Source: Ga0077527 sp964486865 | GTDB taxonomy: Bacteria; Pseudomonadota; Gammaproteobacteria; Burkholderiales; SG8-41 | Assembly: GCA_964486865.1 (NCBI GenBank) | Contig: CAZAOZ010000003.1 | Coordinates: forward strand, 52,920 to 116,919 | Direction of reading: 5' to 3' | DNA: 64,000 nucleotides | Shown here: one piece after another, positions 27,109-36,084 of the stretch | How the letters are laid out: each line of letters starts with the position of its first letter | Position numbering within the stretch: position 1 is the stretch's first letter | The notes under the pieces: generated by a model | Databases searched by the model: none | The model's input: the letters and a program-made list of their open reading frames with translations, nothing else | What the model was told of the DNA's origin: nothing | Position numbers and translations under genes: made by a program

Positions 27109-27543
27109 ATGATGACCAACACCGGCAACCGCCTGACTCAGGGACAGTTTTCATTCCTGCCCGATTTAAGCGATGCGCAAATCTCGGCTCAGATCAAATA
27201 CGCACTCAAGAACCACTGGGCGGTCGGCGTCGAATACACCGACGATCCGCACCCGCGCAACACTTACTGGGAAATGTTCGGCAACCCGATGTTCGACCTG
27301 AAGGATCCCGCAGGCATCCTCGTGGAGATCAACAATTGCCGCAAGACTTTCCCCAATCACTACATTCGCGTGACAGCGTTCGACGCTACGCGCGGCGTGG
27401 AAAGCCCGACCATGTCCTACCTCGTCAACCGGCCGAAAAAAGAACCGGGCTTTGGCTTGGTGCGTCAGGAAGTCGATGGCCGTAACATCCGTTACACGGT
27501 GCATTCGTACGCGACCGACAAGCCGGAAGCGGAACGTTACTGA
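27109..27543 (+). CDS. cbbS: RuBisCO small subunit, red-type
   Basis: Small subunit of the L8S8 holoenzyme. The 144-residue protein has LTQGQFSFLPDLSDAQI at the N-terminus, then YALKNHWAVGVEYTDDPHPR and YWEMFGNPMFD. The C-terminal extension (LVRQEVDGRNIRYTVHSY) forms the beta-hairpin that lines the central pore in red-type enzymes. It begins 30 bp after cbbL with a GGAG ribosome-binding sequence; two consecutive ATGs make the exact start ambiguous by one residue. Confidence 0.97.
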   Translation: MMTNTGNRLTQGQFSFLPDLSDAQISAQIKYALKNHWAVGVEYTDDPHPRNTYWEMFGNPMFDLKDPAGILVEINNCRKTFPNHYIRVTAFDATRGVESPTMSYLVNRPKKEPGFGLVRQEVDGRNIRYTVHSYATDKPEAERY

Positions 27544-27639
27544 TGGTGCATGGATGAAGACGCATGGCAGATCGCCCGCCGTTGTGCGTTCCGCCGTTTT
27601 CAACAACATGGCAGCCACGACCTGGCCGCCCAGCCACCC

Positions 27640-28569
27640 ATGAACATGTCCGCGACAAACGCCGCGCCTGCGAATCAGCCCGACCATACGCCGGTCGATC
27701 TGGATGCGGCGTTTCACGACTCGCACATCCAGGACGTGCTGGACAAGCTCGACCGCGAACTGGTCGGCCTCAAGCCGGTAAAAACCCGTATCCGCGAAAT
27801 CGCTGCTTTGCTGCTGGTGGATCGTCTGCGCAAGGGTCTGGGCCTGTCTTCGGGCGCGCCCTCGCTGCATATGTGCTTCACCGGAAATCCCGGCACCGGC
27901 AAAACCACGGTGGCGCTGCGCATGGCCGAGATCCTGCACCATCTGGGCTATGTGCGCGAAGGCCATCTGGTGGCGGTCACGCGCGATGATCTGGTCGGCC
28001 AGTACATCGGCCACACCGCGCCCAAGACGCGCGAAGTACTCAAAAAGGCCATGGGCGGCGTGCTCTTCATCGACGAGGCGTATTACCTGTACAAGCCGGA
28101 GAACGAGCGCGATTACGGCGCCGAGGCCATCGAAATCCTGCTGCAGGTGATGGAAAACAACCGCGACGATCTGGTGGTGATCCTCGCCGGTTACAAAGAC
28201 CGCATGGATCGCTTCTTCCAGAGCAATCCCGGCATGTCCTCGCGCATTGCCCATCACATCGATTTTCCAGACTATGGCCCCGACGAGCTGCTGTCCATCG
28301 CCGGCCTGATGCTGGAAAAAAGCCAGTACCGTTTCAGCGCGGAAGCGGAAAAAGTGTTCAGGGATTACATCCTGCGGCGCATGGCCATGCCGCATTTCGC
28401 CAACGCGCGCAGCATCCGCAACGCGCTGGACCGGGCGCGGCTGCGCCAGGCCAATCGCCTGTTTGAACAGCGTGGCGGCAAGCTGACGCAGCGCGACCTG
28501 GTTACCATCGAGGCTGCCGATATCCGCGCCAGCCGGGTCTTTACCACGCCGCAGGCGGCATCATGCTGA
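27640..28569 (+). CDS. cbbX: Red-type RuBisCO activase CbbX
   Basis: AAA+ activase that remodels inhibited red-type RuBisCO by pulling on the large-subunit C-terminus. It has Walker A FTGNPGTGKTTVAL, Walker B GGVLFIDEAYYL, and the family signature YKPENERDYGAEAIEILLQ. From the ATG at 27640 the protein is 309 residues, the family's usual length. The frame is open back to an ATG at 27550, which would add 30 residues unlike other CbbX N-termini. The stop overlaps the fbp start by 7 bp, so translation is probably coupled. Confidence 0.93.
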   Translation: MNMSATNAAPANQPDHTPVDLDAAFHDSHIQDVLDKLDRELVGLKPVKTRIREIAALLLVDRLRKGLGLSSGAPSLHMCFTGNPGTGKTTVALRMAEILHHLGYVREGHLVAVTRDDLVGQYIGHTAPKTREVLKKAMGGVLFIDEAYYLYKPENERDYGAEAIEILLQVMENNRDDLVVILAGYKDRMDRFFQSNPGMSSRIAHHIDFPDYGPDELLSIAGLMLEKSQYRFSAEAEKVFRDYILRRMAMPHFANARSIRNALDRARLRQANRLFEQRGGKLTQRDLVTIEAADIRASRVFTTPQAASC

Positions 28570-29642
28570 CCATTGACCGCACCACGCTGACGCAATTTCT
28601 GATCGAACAGCGGAGGCAGCATCCGGAAGCCACCGGCGAATTCAACGCGTTGATTCTCGATATCGCGCTGGCGTGCAAGGCCATAGCCCGCGCCGTTGCG
28701 CATGGTGAGCTTGCAGGCGTGCTGGGTGATGCCGCTACCGCCAACGTACAGGGCGAGCAACAAAAAAAGCTCGACATCATCGCCAATGATATTTTTGTCC
28801 GCAGCGTGAGCTGGGGCGGTCATCTGGCGGGGATGATTTCCGAGGAAATCGACAACCCGATAGCCGTGCCGGAGCGCTATGAGAAGGGAAAATATCTGCT
28901 CGCGTTCGATCCGCTCGACGGTTCGAGCAACGTGGACGTCAATGGCGCGGTCGGCAGCATATTCTCGGTGCTGCGGGCGCCGCGGCCCGGCGAAGATGCG
29001 CGCGCCGAAGACTTTCTGCAACCCGGCACGCAGCAGGTGGCTGCCGGTTACGCGATCTACGGCCCGTCGACCATGCTGGTGCTGAGCGTGGGCTCCGGCG
29101 TGCATGGCTTTACGCTGGATCCGGAACTCTCCGAATTCATTCTGACGCGGCGCGATATCCGCATTCCGCCCGATACCAGTGAATTTGCCATCAACACTTC
29201 CAACAGCCGGTTCTGGGAGCCGGCCGTGAGCCATTACGTGAACGAATGCCTGGCCGGACACGGCGGACCACGCGGCAGGGATTTCAACATGCGCTGGGTG
29301 GCTGCGATGGTCGCCGATCTGCATCGCATCCTGACCCGCGGCGGTGTTTACCTGTATCCGCGTGATAACAGGGATCCGCGCAAGGCGGGGCGTCTGCGTC
29401 TGCTTTATGAGGCCAATCCCGTGGCATTTCTGGTCGAGCAGGCGGGCGGCGGCGCCACCACGGGTTACGCGCGTATGCTGGACGTCGTTCCCGAGGCGCT
29501 CCATCAGCGCATTGGCCTGATTTTCGGATCGCGCAACGAAGTGGAACATATCGTGCGTTGCCATCGCGACCACAATGCGGGTCGCTATGATGCGCCGCTG
29601 TTCGGCGTTCGCGGTTTGTTTCACGACACCGTCAGCAACTGA
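28563..29642 (+). CDS. cbbF: Fructose-1,6-bisphosphatase, class I
   Basis: Hydrolyses fructose-1,6-bisphosphate; Calvin-cycle forms often also act on sedoheptulose-1,7-bisphosphate. The 359-residue protein has the metal-binding motif FDPLDGSSNVDVNG, preceded by ISEEIDNP, and the C-terminal LYEANPVAFLVEQAGG. Length and motifs are those of class I FBPase. It overlaps the end of cbbX and precedes prk by 12 bp. No separate sedoheptulose bisphosphatase is seen in the window, which is consistent with a dual role, though that is inference. Confidence 0.95.
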   Translation: MLTIDRTTLTQFLIEQRRQHPEATGEFNALILDIALACKAIARAVAHGELAGVLGDAATANVQGEQQKKLDIIANDIFVRSVSWGGHLAGMISEEIDNPIAVPERYEKGKYLLAFDPLDGSSNVDVNGAVGSIFSVLRAPRPGEDARAEDFLQPGTQQVAAGYAIYGPSTMLVLSVGSGVHGFTLDPELSEFILTRRDIRIPPDTSEFAINTSNSRFWEPAVSHYVNECLAGHGGPRGRDFNMRWVAAMVADLHRILTRGGVYLYPRDNRDPRKAGRLRLLYEANPVAFLVEQAGGGATTGYARMLDVVPEALHQRIGLIFGSRNEVEHIVRCHRDHNAGRYDAPLFGVRGLFHDTVSN

Positions 29643-29654
29643 ACCGACACCATC

Positions 29655-30536
29655 ATGTCCATTAAACATCCGATCATCGCCATCACGGGCTCTTCCGGCG
29701 CCGGGACGACCTCGGTATCGAAAATCTTCGGGCAGATTTTCCGGCGCGAGGGCGTCAAGGCGGCTTTTGTCGAAGGCGATGCTTTTCATCGCTACGACCG
29801 TACCGAAATGAAGCAGCAGATGACCGAAGCGCTGGCGCGCGGCAATCAGCACCTGAGCCACTTCGGTCCAGAAAACAACCTGTTCGCGGAACTTGAATCC
29901 CTGTTCCGGACCTACGGCGAAAGCGGCGCAGGCCGTGTCCGCAAATATCTGCATGACGCGGAAGAAGCGGCGCCGTACCGGAAACAACCGGGTACGTTTA
30001 CCGATTGGGAGGATTTGCTTCCGGATACCGACTTGCTGTTCTATGAAGGGTTGCACGGCGCCGTCGTTACGGGCGAAGTGAATGTCGCGCAACATGCGGA
30101 TTTGCTGATCGGCGTGGTGCCGGTGATCAACCTGGAGTGGATCCAGAAACTGCACCGCGATCGCGGCATGCGCGGTTATACGACTGAAGCGGTGACCGAC
30201 ACCATTCTGCGCCGCATGCCCGACTACGTGAACTACATCACGCCGCAGTTCGGCCGCACCCACATCAATTTCCAGCGCGTCCCGATCGTGGATACCTCGA
30301 ATCCGTTCATTTCGCGCCACATCCCGACAGCGGACGAGAGTTTTCTGGTGATCCGCTTTGCCAATCCCCGGGGCATTGATTTTCCGTACCTGCTGTCGAT
30401 GCTGCATGACTCATTCATGTCGCGGCCGAACACCATTGTCGCGCCCGGCGGGAAAATGGATCTCGCCATGCAGCTTATTTTTACGCCGATGATCTGGCGT
30501 TTGATGGATCACAGAAAGCAGGCGCTCGCGCGCTGA
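29655..30536 (+). CDS. cbbP: Phosphoribulokinase
   Basis: Phosphorylates ribulose-5-phosphate to RuBP, the substrate of RuBisCO. The 293-residue protein is the short bacterial class, with P-loop ITGSSGAGTTSV at residues 9-20, EGDAFHRYDRTEM, FYEGLHGAVVTG, and QKLHRDRGMRGYTTE. Length matches proteobacterial CbbP. It sits between fbp and the class II aldolase in the cbb operon. Confidence 0.97.
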   Translation: MSIKHPIIAITGSSGAGTTSVSKIFGQIFRREGVKAAFVEGDAFHRYDRTEMKQQMTEALARGNQHLSHFGPENNLFAELESLFRTYGESGAGRVRKYLHDAEEAAPYRKQPGTFTDWEDLLPDTDLLFYEGLHGAVVTGEVNVAQHADLLIGVVPVINLEWIQKLHRDRGMRGYTTEAVTDTILRRMPDYVNYITPQFGRTHINFQRVPIVDTSNPFISRHIPTADESFLVIRFANPRGIDFPYLLSMLHDSFMSRPNTIVAPGGKMDLAMQLIFTPMIWRLMDHRKQALAR

Positions 30537-30574
30537 GCGGGGCGCATCCGGAAATTTCAGCAGAGGAGAGCGGC

Positions 30575-31633
30575 ATGGCATTGATTTCGTTGCGGCAGGT
30601 GCTCGATCATGCGGCAGAACACGGGTACGGCGTGCCCGCGTTCAACGTCAATAATCTGGAACAGATTCAGGCGATCATGCGGGCCGCCGATGAATGCGAT
30701 GCGCCGGTGATCCTCCAGGCTTCTGCAGGTGCCCGCAAGTACGCCGGCGAACCGTTCCTCCGCCACCTGTTTCTCGCCGCCGCCGAGATGTATCCGCACC
30801 TGCCGCTGGTGTTGCACCAGGACCATGGCGCGAGTCCGGCGGTATGCCAGGCCTCGATTGACTCCGGTTTTACCAGCGTGATGATGGACGGCTCCCTCAG
30901 GGAGGACATGAAAACCCCGGCATCGTATGACTACAACGTCGAGACTACGCGCCGCGTGGTCGAGATGGCCCATGCGGTCGGCGTGTCAGTGGAAGGTGAG
31001 TTGGGATGCCTGGGATCGCTGGAAACCATGACGGCCGGGAAAGAGGACGGCGTGGGCGCCGAAGGCGAGTTGTCGCATGACATGCTGCTGACCGATCCCG
31101 ACGAGGCGGCGCGGTTTGTCGCCGCAACCCGGGTGGACGCTCTGGCCATCGCCATCGGCACCAGTCACGGCGCCTACAAGTTCACCCGCAAGCCCACGGG
31201 CGATATTCTCGCCATTGACCGCATCCGGGCGATTCACGAGCGGATTCCCGATACGCATCTGGTCATGCACGGCTCATCGTCGGTGCCGCAGGAGTGGCTG
31301 CAGATCATTCGCGAGAATGGCGGCGAAATTCGCGAAACCTATGGCGTGCCGGTGGAAGAAATCCAGAACGGCATTCGCCACGGCGTGCGCAAAATCAATA
31401 TCGACACCGACATCCGGCTGGCCATGACCGGTGCGATGCGCCGGGCGCTGAACCGCGACCGGTCCGAATTCGATCCGCGCAAGTGTCTCAAAGACGCACT
31501 GGTCGCCGCCAGGGACATCTGCAAGGCGCGCTTCGAGGCGTTCGGCTGCGCGGGGCAGGCATCGCGCCTGAACCCGATCCCGCTTGAAGCCATGGCGGCA
31601 CGCTATGTGGCGTCCCCGCGCCGCGCGGCATAG
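30575..31633 (+). CDS. cbbA: Fructose-bisphosphate aldolase, class II
   Basis: Zinc-dependent aldolase for fructose- and probably sedoheptulose-bisphosphate. The 352-residue protein starts MALISLRQVLDHAAEHGYGV and has the zinc-ligand motif LVLHQDHGAS, GSLREDMKTP, EGELGCLGSLE, and the C-terminal MHGSSSVPQEW. A good AGGAGAG ribosome-binding sequence precedes it. The last ~100 residues match the Calvin-cycle type (RKINIDTDIRLAMTGAMRR). A second, unrelated class I aldolase lies at 37717-38751. Confidence 0.96.
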   Translation: MALISLRQVLDHAAEHGYGVPAFNVNNLEQIQAIMRAADECDAPVILQASAGARKYAGEPFLRHLFLAAAEMYPHLPLVLHQDHGASPAVCQASIDSGFTSVMMDGSLREDMKTPASYDYNVETTRRVVEMAHAVGVSVEGELGCLGSLETMTAGKEDGVGAEGELSHDMLLTDPDEAARFVAATRVDALAIAIGTSHGAYKFTRKPTGDILAIDRIRAIHERIPDTHLVMHGSSSVPQEWLQIIRENGGEIRETYGVPVEEIQNGIRHGVRKINIDTDIRLAMTGAMRRALNRDRSEFDPRKCLKDALVAARDICKARFEAFGCAGQASRLNPIPLEAMAARYVASPRRAA

Positions 31634-31735
31634 TCTCCGCAAGGAGTTTTGTTCCTGACCGCACTCGCGCGACGCGGGAGCGAGCCGCTATAATCACGGC
31701 TTTTCCGCCCCGCTAATTCACCAGGATTTCCCGTC

Positions 31736-33736
31736 ATGAGTGCCCGACCCGAGTTGGCGAACGCGCTGCGCGCGCTGGCGATGGACGCCGTACAGCAGGC
31801 CAACTCCGGCCACCCCGGCATGCCGATGGGCATGGCCGAAATCGCCGAGGCACTGTGGCAGCGCCACCTGCGCCACAACCCGGCAAATCCGCAATGGGCC
31901 AACCGCGACCGCTTTGTGCTGTCGAACGGGCACGGCTCCATGCTGCTCTATGCGCTGTTGCACCTGACCGGTTATGACCTGCCGATCGAAGAACTGAGGC
32001 GCTTTCGCCAGTTGCACTCCAAAACCCCGGGTCACCCCGAGCACGGCATGGCGCCGGGCATCGAGACCACCACCGGCCCGCTGGGTCAGGGCATCGCCAA
32101 TGCCGTCGGCATGGCGCTCGCCGAGCGCGTGCTGGCGGAATCCTTCAACCGCGACAGCCACGCCATCGTCGATCACCGCACCTATGTGTTTCTCGGCGAC
32201 GGCTGCCTGATGGAAGGCGTGTCGCACGAAGCCTGCGCGCTGGCCGGCACGCTGCGGCTGAACAAGCTGATTGCGCTCTATGACGACAACGGCATTTCCA
32301 TAGATTCAGAAAAAGGCAATATTAAACAATGGTTTACTGACGACACTCCGCAGCGCTTCGCGGCTTACGGGTGGCATGTCATTTACGGCGTCGATGGTCA
32401 TGACGCGGATGCCGTCGATGCCGCGATCCGCCAGGCGCAGGCCGAGCCGGCGCGGCCCAGCCTGATCTGCTGCAAGACGGTGATCGGCAAGGGCGCGCCG
32501 AAAAAACAGAATACCGGCGGCGCCCACGGCGCGCCGCTGGGCGCCGAAGAAATCGCCGCGACGCGCGCCGCCATCGGCTGGCCGCATGCGCCCTTCGAAA
32601 TCCCGGAAGCCGTGCGCGCCGGATGGGATGCGCGTCAGCGCGGCGCCGCGCAGGAAGCGGAATGGAATCAGAAATTCGCGGCCTACGCCGCCGCGCATCC
32701 TGCGCTCGCCGCGGAATTCAAACAGCGCATGGCCGGCGACCTGCCCGCCGACTGGGCTGCGCGCCGCGATGCCTTTCTCGCGCAGACTGTGCAGAAAGCG
32801 GAAACCATTGCGACGCGCAAGGCTTCGCAGAATGCGATTGAAGGTTTTGCCCCGGCGCTGCCCGAATTGATCGGCGGCTCGGCCGATCTGGCCGGCTCCA
32901 ACCTGACGCTGTGGTCGGGCTCGAAAGGCGTGGGGGCGACCGGCGGCGGCAACTATATTTATTTCGGCGTGCGCGAATTCGGCATGGCCGCGATCTGCAA
33001 CGGCATTGCGCTGCACGGTGGCCTGATCCCGTATCACGCCACTTTCCTGGTGTTCTCCGACTATGCGCGCAACGCGCTGCGCATGGCGGCGCTGATGAAA
33101 CAGCGCGTGGTGTGTGTATTCACCCATGATTCCATCGGCCTCGGTGAAGACGGCCCGACCCACCAGCCGGTGGAACATGCGGCGACGCTGCGCCTGATCC
33201 CCAACATGAACGTGTGGCGGCCGTGCGATACGGTAGAAACTGCGGCGGCGTGGGCGGCGGCGCTGGAGCGCCGTGACGGCCCGACCAGCCTGCTGCTGTC
33301 GCGGCAGAATCTGCCGTTCCAGCAACGCAGCGCGGAACAGATTACAGCGATTGCGCGCGGCGGTTATGTGCTGGCCGAAGCCGCGGGTGGCGCGCCGCGC
33401 GCGGTGATCATCGCCACCGGTTCGGAGGTGGCGATTGCGCTGGCTGCACAGCAGGCGCTGGCGGCGCAAGGCGTTGCCGTGCGCGTGGTGTCCATGCCCT
33501 GCACTTCGATTTTCGACCGGCAGGATGCGGCGTATCGCGACAGCGTGCTGCTGAAAGGCGTGCCGCGCGTGGCGGTCGAGGCCGGCGTCACCGATTACTG
33601 GCGCAAGTATGTCGGGCTGGAAGGCGCGGTGATCGGCATCGACCGCTTCGGCGAGTCGGCGCCGGCGGGCGAGCTCTACCAATTTTTCGGCATTACCGCG
33701 GAGCATGTCGCCGCGGCGGTGCGCGGCGTTTTGTAA
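31736..33736 (+). CDS. cbbT: Transketolase
   Basis: Thiamine-diphosphate enzyme moving two-carbon units in the regenerative part of the Calvin cycle. The 666-residue protein has NSGHPGMPMGMAEIAEALW, the ThDP motif GDGCLMEGVSHEACALAGTL with DDNGISIDS, and the pyrimidine domain with FGVREFGMAAICNGIALHG and THDSIGLGEDGPTHQPVEH. Length is standard. It begins about 100 bp after cbbA; this gap holds no obvious gene. It precedes gap by 23 bp. Confidence 0.96.
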   Translation: MSARPELANALRALAMDAVQQANSGHPGMPMGMAEIAEALWQRHLRHNPANPQWANRDRFVLSNGHGSMLLYALLHLTGYDLPIEELRRFRQLHSKTPGHPEHGMAPGIETTTGPLGQGIANAVGMALAERVLAESFNRDSHAIVDHRTYVFLGDGCLMEGVSHEACALAGTLRLNKLIALYDDNGISIDSEKGNIKQWFTDDTPQRFAAYGWHVIYGVDGHDADAVDAAIRQAQAEPARPSLICCKTVIGKGAPKKQNTGGAHGAPLGAEEIAATRAAIGWPHAPFEIPEAVRAGWDARQRGAAQEAEWNQKFAAYAAAHPALAAEFKQRMAGDLPADWAARRDAFLAQTVQKAETIATRKASQNAIEGFAPALPELIGGSADLAGSNLTLWSGSKGVGATGGGNYIYFGVREFGMAAICNGIALHGGLIPYHATFLVFSDYARNALRMAALMKQRVVCVFTHDSIGLGEDGPTHQPVEHAATLRLIPNMNVWRPCDTVETAAAWAAALERRDGPTSLLLSRQNLPFQQRSAEQITAIARGGYVLAEAAGGAPRAVIIATGSEVAIALAAQQALAAQGVAVRVVSMPCTSIFDRQDAAYRDSVLLKGVPRVAVEAGVTDYWRKYVGLEGAVIGIDRFGESAPAGELYQFFGITAEHVAAAVRGVL

Positions 33737-33759
33737 ATCTTCAACGTTCCGGGGGCATC

Positions 33760-34758
33760 ATGGCAATCAAGGTAGGCATCAACGGATTTGGGCGCATCGG
33801 CCGCATGGTGTTCCGCGCGGCGGTGCAGGATTTTCCCGACATCGAAATCGTCGGCATCAACGACCTGCTCGAGCCGGACTATCTGGCGTACATGCTGCGC
33901 CATGACTCCGTGCACGGCCGCTTCAAGGGCGACATTTCGGTGTCCGGCACCACGCTGGTCGTCAACGGCAAAAAAATCCGCCTGACCGCGGTCAAGGACC
34001 CGACCGAACTCAAGTGGAATGAAATCGGCGCGGACATCGTCATCGAAGCCACCGGCCTGTTCCTCGACAAGGCCTCGGCGCAAAAGCATCTGACCGCGGG
34101 CGCAAAAAAAGTCATCATGTCGGCGCCGTCCAAGGATGACACGCCGATGTTTGTGTTCGGCGTCAATGACAAGACCTACGCCGGGCAGGCGATCATTTCC
34201 AATGCGTCCTGCACCACCAACTGCCTGGCGCCGGTCGCCAAGGTGCTGAACGACAAGTGGGGCATCAAGCGCGGCCTGATGACCACGGTGCATGCCGCCA
34301 CTGCAACGCAAAAAACCGTAGATGGCCCGTCGAACAAGGACTGGCGCGGCGGGCGCGGCATACTCGAAAACATCATTCCGTCATCCACCGGCGCGGCCAA
34401 GGCCGTCGGCGTGGTGATCCCGGAACTCAACAAGAAGCTGACCGGCATGTCGTTTCGCGTGCCGACCTCGGACGTATCCGTGGTTGATCTCACCGTCGAA
34501 CTGAACAAGCCGGCGACGTACGCCGAGATCTGCGCCGAGATGAAGGCGCAGTCACTCGGCGCCATGAAGGGCGTACTGGGATATACCGAGGAAAAAGTGG
34601 TCTCGACCGACTTCCGCGATGAAACCTGCACTTCGGTGTTTGATGCCGAGGCCGGCATCGCACTCGACAGCACCTTCGTCAAGGTGGTGTCCTGGTACGA
34701 CAACGAGTGGGGTTATTCCAGCAAGGTGCTGGAAATGGTGCGGGTCATTGCGAAGTAA
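33760..34758 (+). CDS. gap: Glyceraldehyde-3-phosphate dehydrogenase, type I
   Basis: Interconverts 1,3-bisphosphoglycerate and glyceraldehyde-3-phosphate, serving the Calvin cycle and glycolysis/gluconeogenesis. The 332-residue protein opens IKVGINGFGRIGRMVFRAAV (nucleotide fold) and carries SNASCTTNCLAPVAKVL with the catalytic cysteine near residue 152. It ends SWYDNEWGYSSKVLEM. It is the last gene before the first CACAGAG repeat and pgk. Confidence 0.97.
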   Translation: MAIKVGINGFGRIGRMVFRAAVQDFPDIEIVGINDLLEPDYLAYMLRHDSVHGRFKGDISVSGTTLVVNGKKIRLTAVKDPTELKWNEIGADIVIEATGLFLDKASAQKHLTAGAKKVIMSAPSKDDTPMFVFGVNDKTYAGQAIISNASCTTNCLAPVAKVLNDKWGIKRGLMTTVHAATATQKTVDGPSNKDWRGGRGILENIIPSSTGAAKAVGVVIPELNKKLTGMSFRVPTSDVSVVDLTVELNKPATYAEICAEMKAQSLGAMKGVLGYTEEKVVSTDFRDETCTSVFDAEAGIALDSTFVKVVSWYDNEWGYSSKVLEMVRVIAK

Positions 34759-34776
34759 CAGCACGTCAAAAGCTTT

Positions 34777-34870
34777 GCCACAGAGGACACAGAGATCACA
34801 GAGAAAACCGGGCGAAATGTTGGCCTCCGGATTTTCTGCTGTTCTCTGTGTCCTCTGTGACCTCTGTGGC
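34777..34870. repeat. CACAGAG palindromic element, copy 1 (gap-pgk gap)
   Basis: The left arm at 34777-34805 (GCCACAGAGGACACAGAG...) and the right arm at 34842-34870 are inverted complements at 26 of 29 positions, around a 36-bp spacer. Each arm is itself built from near-repeats of CACAGAG. Transcribed, it would form a long hairpin. It ends just before the AAAAAGGTG sequence that serves as the pgk ribosome-binding site. Related copies lie at 37558-37645 and 43366-43440. Confidence 0.85.
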
Positions 34871-34885
34871 TAAAAAGGTGTTGAT

Positions 34886-36070
34886 TTGAAGTTTCTTAGA
34901 CTCACAGACCTTCCTCTCGCCGGCAAGCGCATATTCATCCGCGCCGACCTCAATGTGCCGCAGGACGATGCCGGCAACATCACCGAAGACACGCGCATCC
35001 GCGCCACGCTTCCCGGCATCAAGCACGCGCTCGCCGCCGGCGCCGCAGTGATGGTGACTTCCCACCTTGGCCGTCCGACCGAAGGCACGCTTAAGCCGGA
35101 AGACTCGCTGGCGCCGGTCGCGCAGCGCCTGTCCGAAATGCTCGGCCAGCCGGTGCGCCTGGTGCAGGACTGGGTGGATGGCGGGTTTGCCGTCAAACCC
35201 GGCGAAGTCGTGCTGCTGGAGAACTGCCGCGTCAATAAAGGCGAAAAGAACAACGACGAAACCCTGGCACGCAAGATGGCTGCATTGTGCGATGTGTATG
35301 TCAATGACGCCTTCGGCACCGCGCATCGCGCCGAAGCCACCACGCACGGCATCGCGAAGTTCGCACCGGTGGCCTGCGCCGGCCCGCTGATGGCGGCCGA
35401 ACTCGACGCGCTGGGCAAGGCGCTGGGAAAACCGGCCCGCCCGCTACTGGCCATCGTTGCCGGCGCCAAGGTATCCACCAAGCTGACCATACTCAAATCG
35501 CTGGCGGCGAAAGTCGATCAACTGATCGTTGGTGGCGGCATTGCCAATACCTTCATGCTGGCCGCCGGCCTGCATATCGGCAAATCGCTGGCCGAGCCGA
35601 ATCTGGTCGGCGAGGCCCGGGCGATTATCGACCTCATGAAAGCGCGCGGTGCGACCGTGCCGCTGCCCGTGGATGTCGTGGTCGCCGACGAACTGTCGGC
35701 GCTGGCCCGCGCCAACCCCGTGGCTGCGACGGCGGTGCGTCCGGATGATCTGATACTCGATGTCGGCGCCAAAACCGCGCGCACTTTTGCTGATCTGATT
35801 GCCAAGGCCGGCACCATCGTCTGGAATGGTCCGGTCGGCGTATTCGAATACGACCAGTTTGCCGGTGGCACCAAGGCCATTGCCCAGGCCATTGCGGCGT
35901 CGAAGGCATTTTCGATTGCCGGCGGCGGCGATACGCTGGCGGCCATCGCCAAATACAAGATTGCAGACCGGGTATCGTACATTTCCACCGGCGGCGGGGC
36001 ATTTCTCGAATTTCTCGAGGGCAGGAAGCTGCCTGCGGTCGAGGTGCTGGAGCAGCGCGCAGTTCAATAA
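34886..36070 (+). CDS. pgk: Phosphoglycerate kinase
   Basis: Makes 1,3-bisphosphoglycerate from 3-phosphoglycerate (Calvin cycle) or the reverse in glycolysis. The 394-residue protein has FIRADLNVPQDDAGNITED, MVTSHLGRPT, AHRAEATTHGIA, and the C-terminal nucleotide motif SIAGGGDTLAAI with YISTGGGAFLEFLEG. The start is a TTG at 34886 with an AGG-type ribosome-binding sequence that abuts the upstream repeat. It continues the cbb gene order (gap-pgk as in cbbG-cbbK). Confidence 0.96.
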   Translation: MKFLRLTDLPLAGKRIFIRADLNVPQDDAGNITEDTRIRATLPGIKHALAAGAAVMVTSHLGRPTEGTLKPEDSLAPVAQRLSEMLGQPVRLVQDWVDGGFAVKPGEVVLLENCRVNKGEKNNDETLARKMAALCDVYVNDAFGTAHRAEATTHGIAKFAPVACAGPLMAAELDALGKALGKPARPLLAIVAGAKVSTKLTILKSLAAKVDQLIVGGGIANTFMLAAGLHIGKSLAEPNLVGEARAIIDLMKARGATVPLPVDVVVADELSALARANPVAATAVRPDDLILDVGAKTARTFADLIAKAGTIVWNGPVGVFEYDQFAGGTKAIAQAIAASKAFSIAGGGDTLAAIAKYKIADRVSYISTGGGAFLEFLEGRKLPAVEVLEQRAVQ

Positions 36071-36084
36071 CCGAGGGGTTCCAC

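Noticed and set aside
28365..30407. A 680-codon open frame antisense to cbbX, fbp and prk
   Set aside because: It spans three well-supported genes on the opposite strand and its translation is His/Gln/Arg-rich without domains; a composition shadow.
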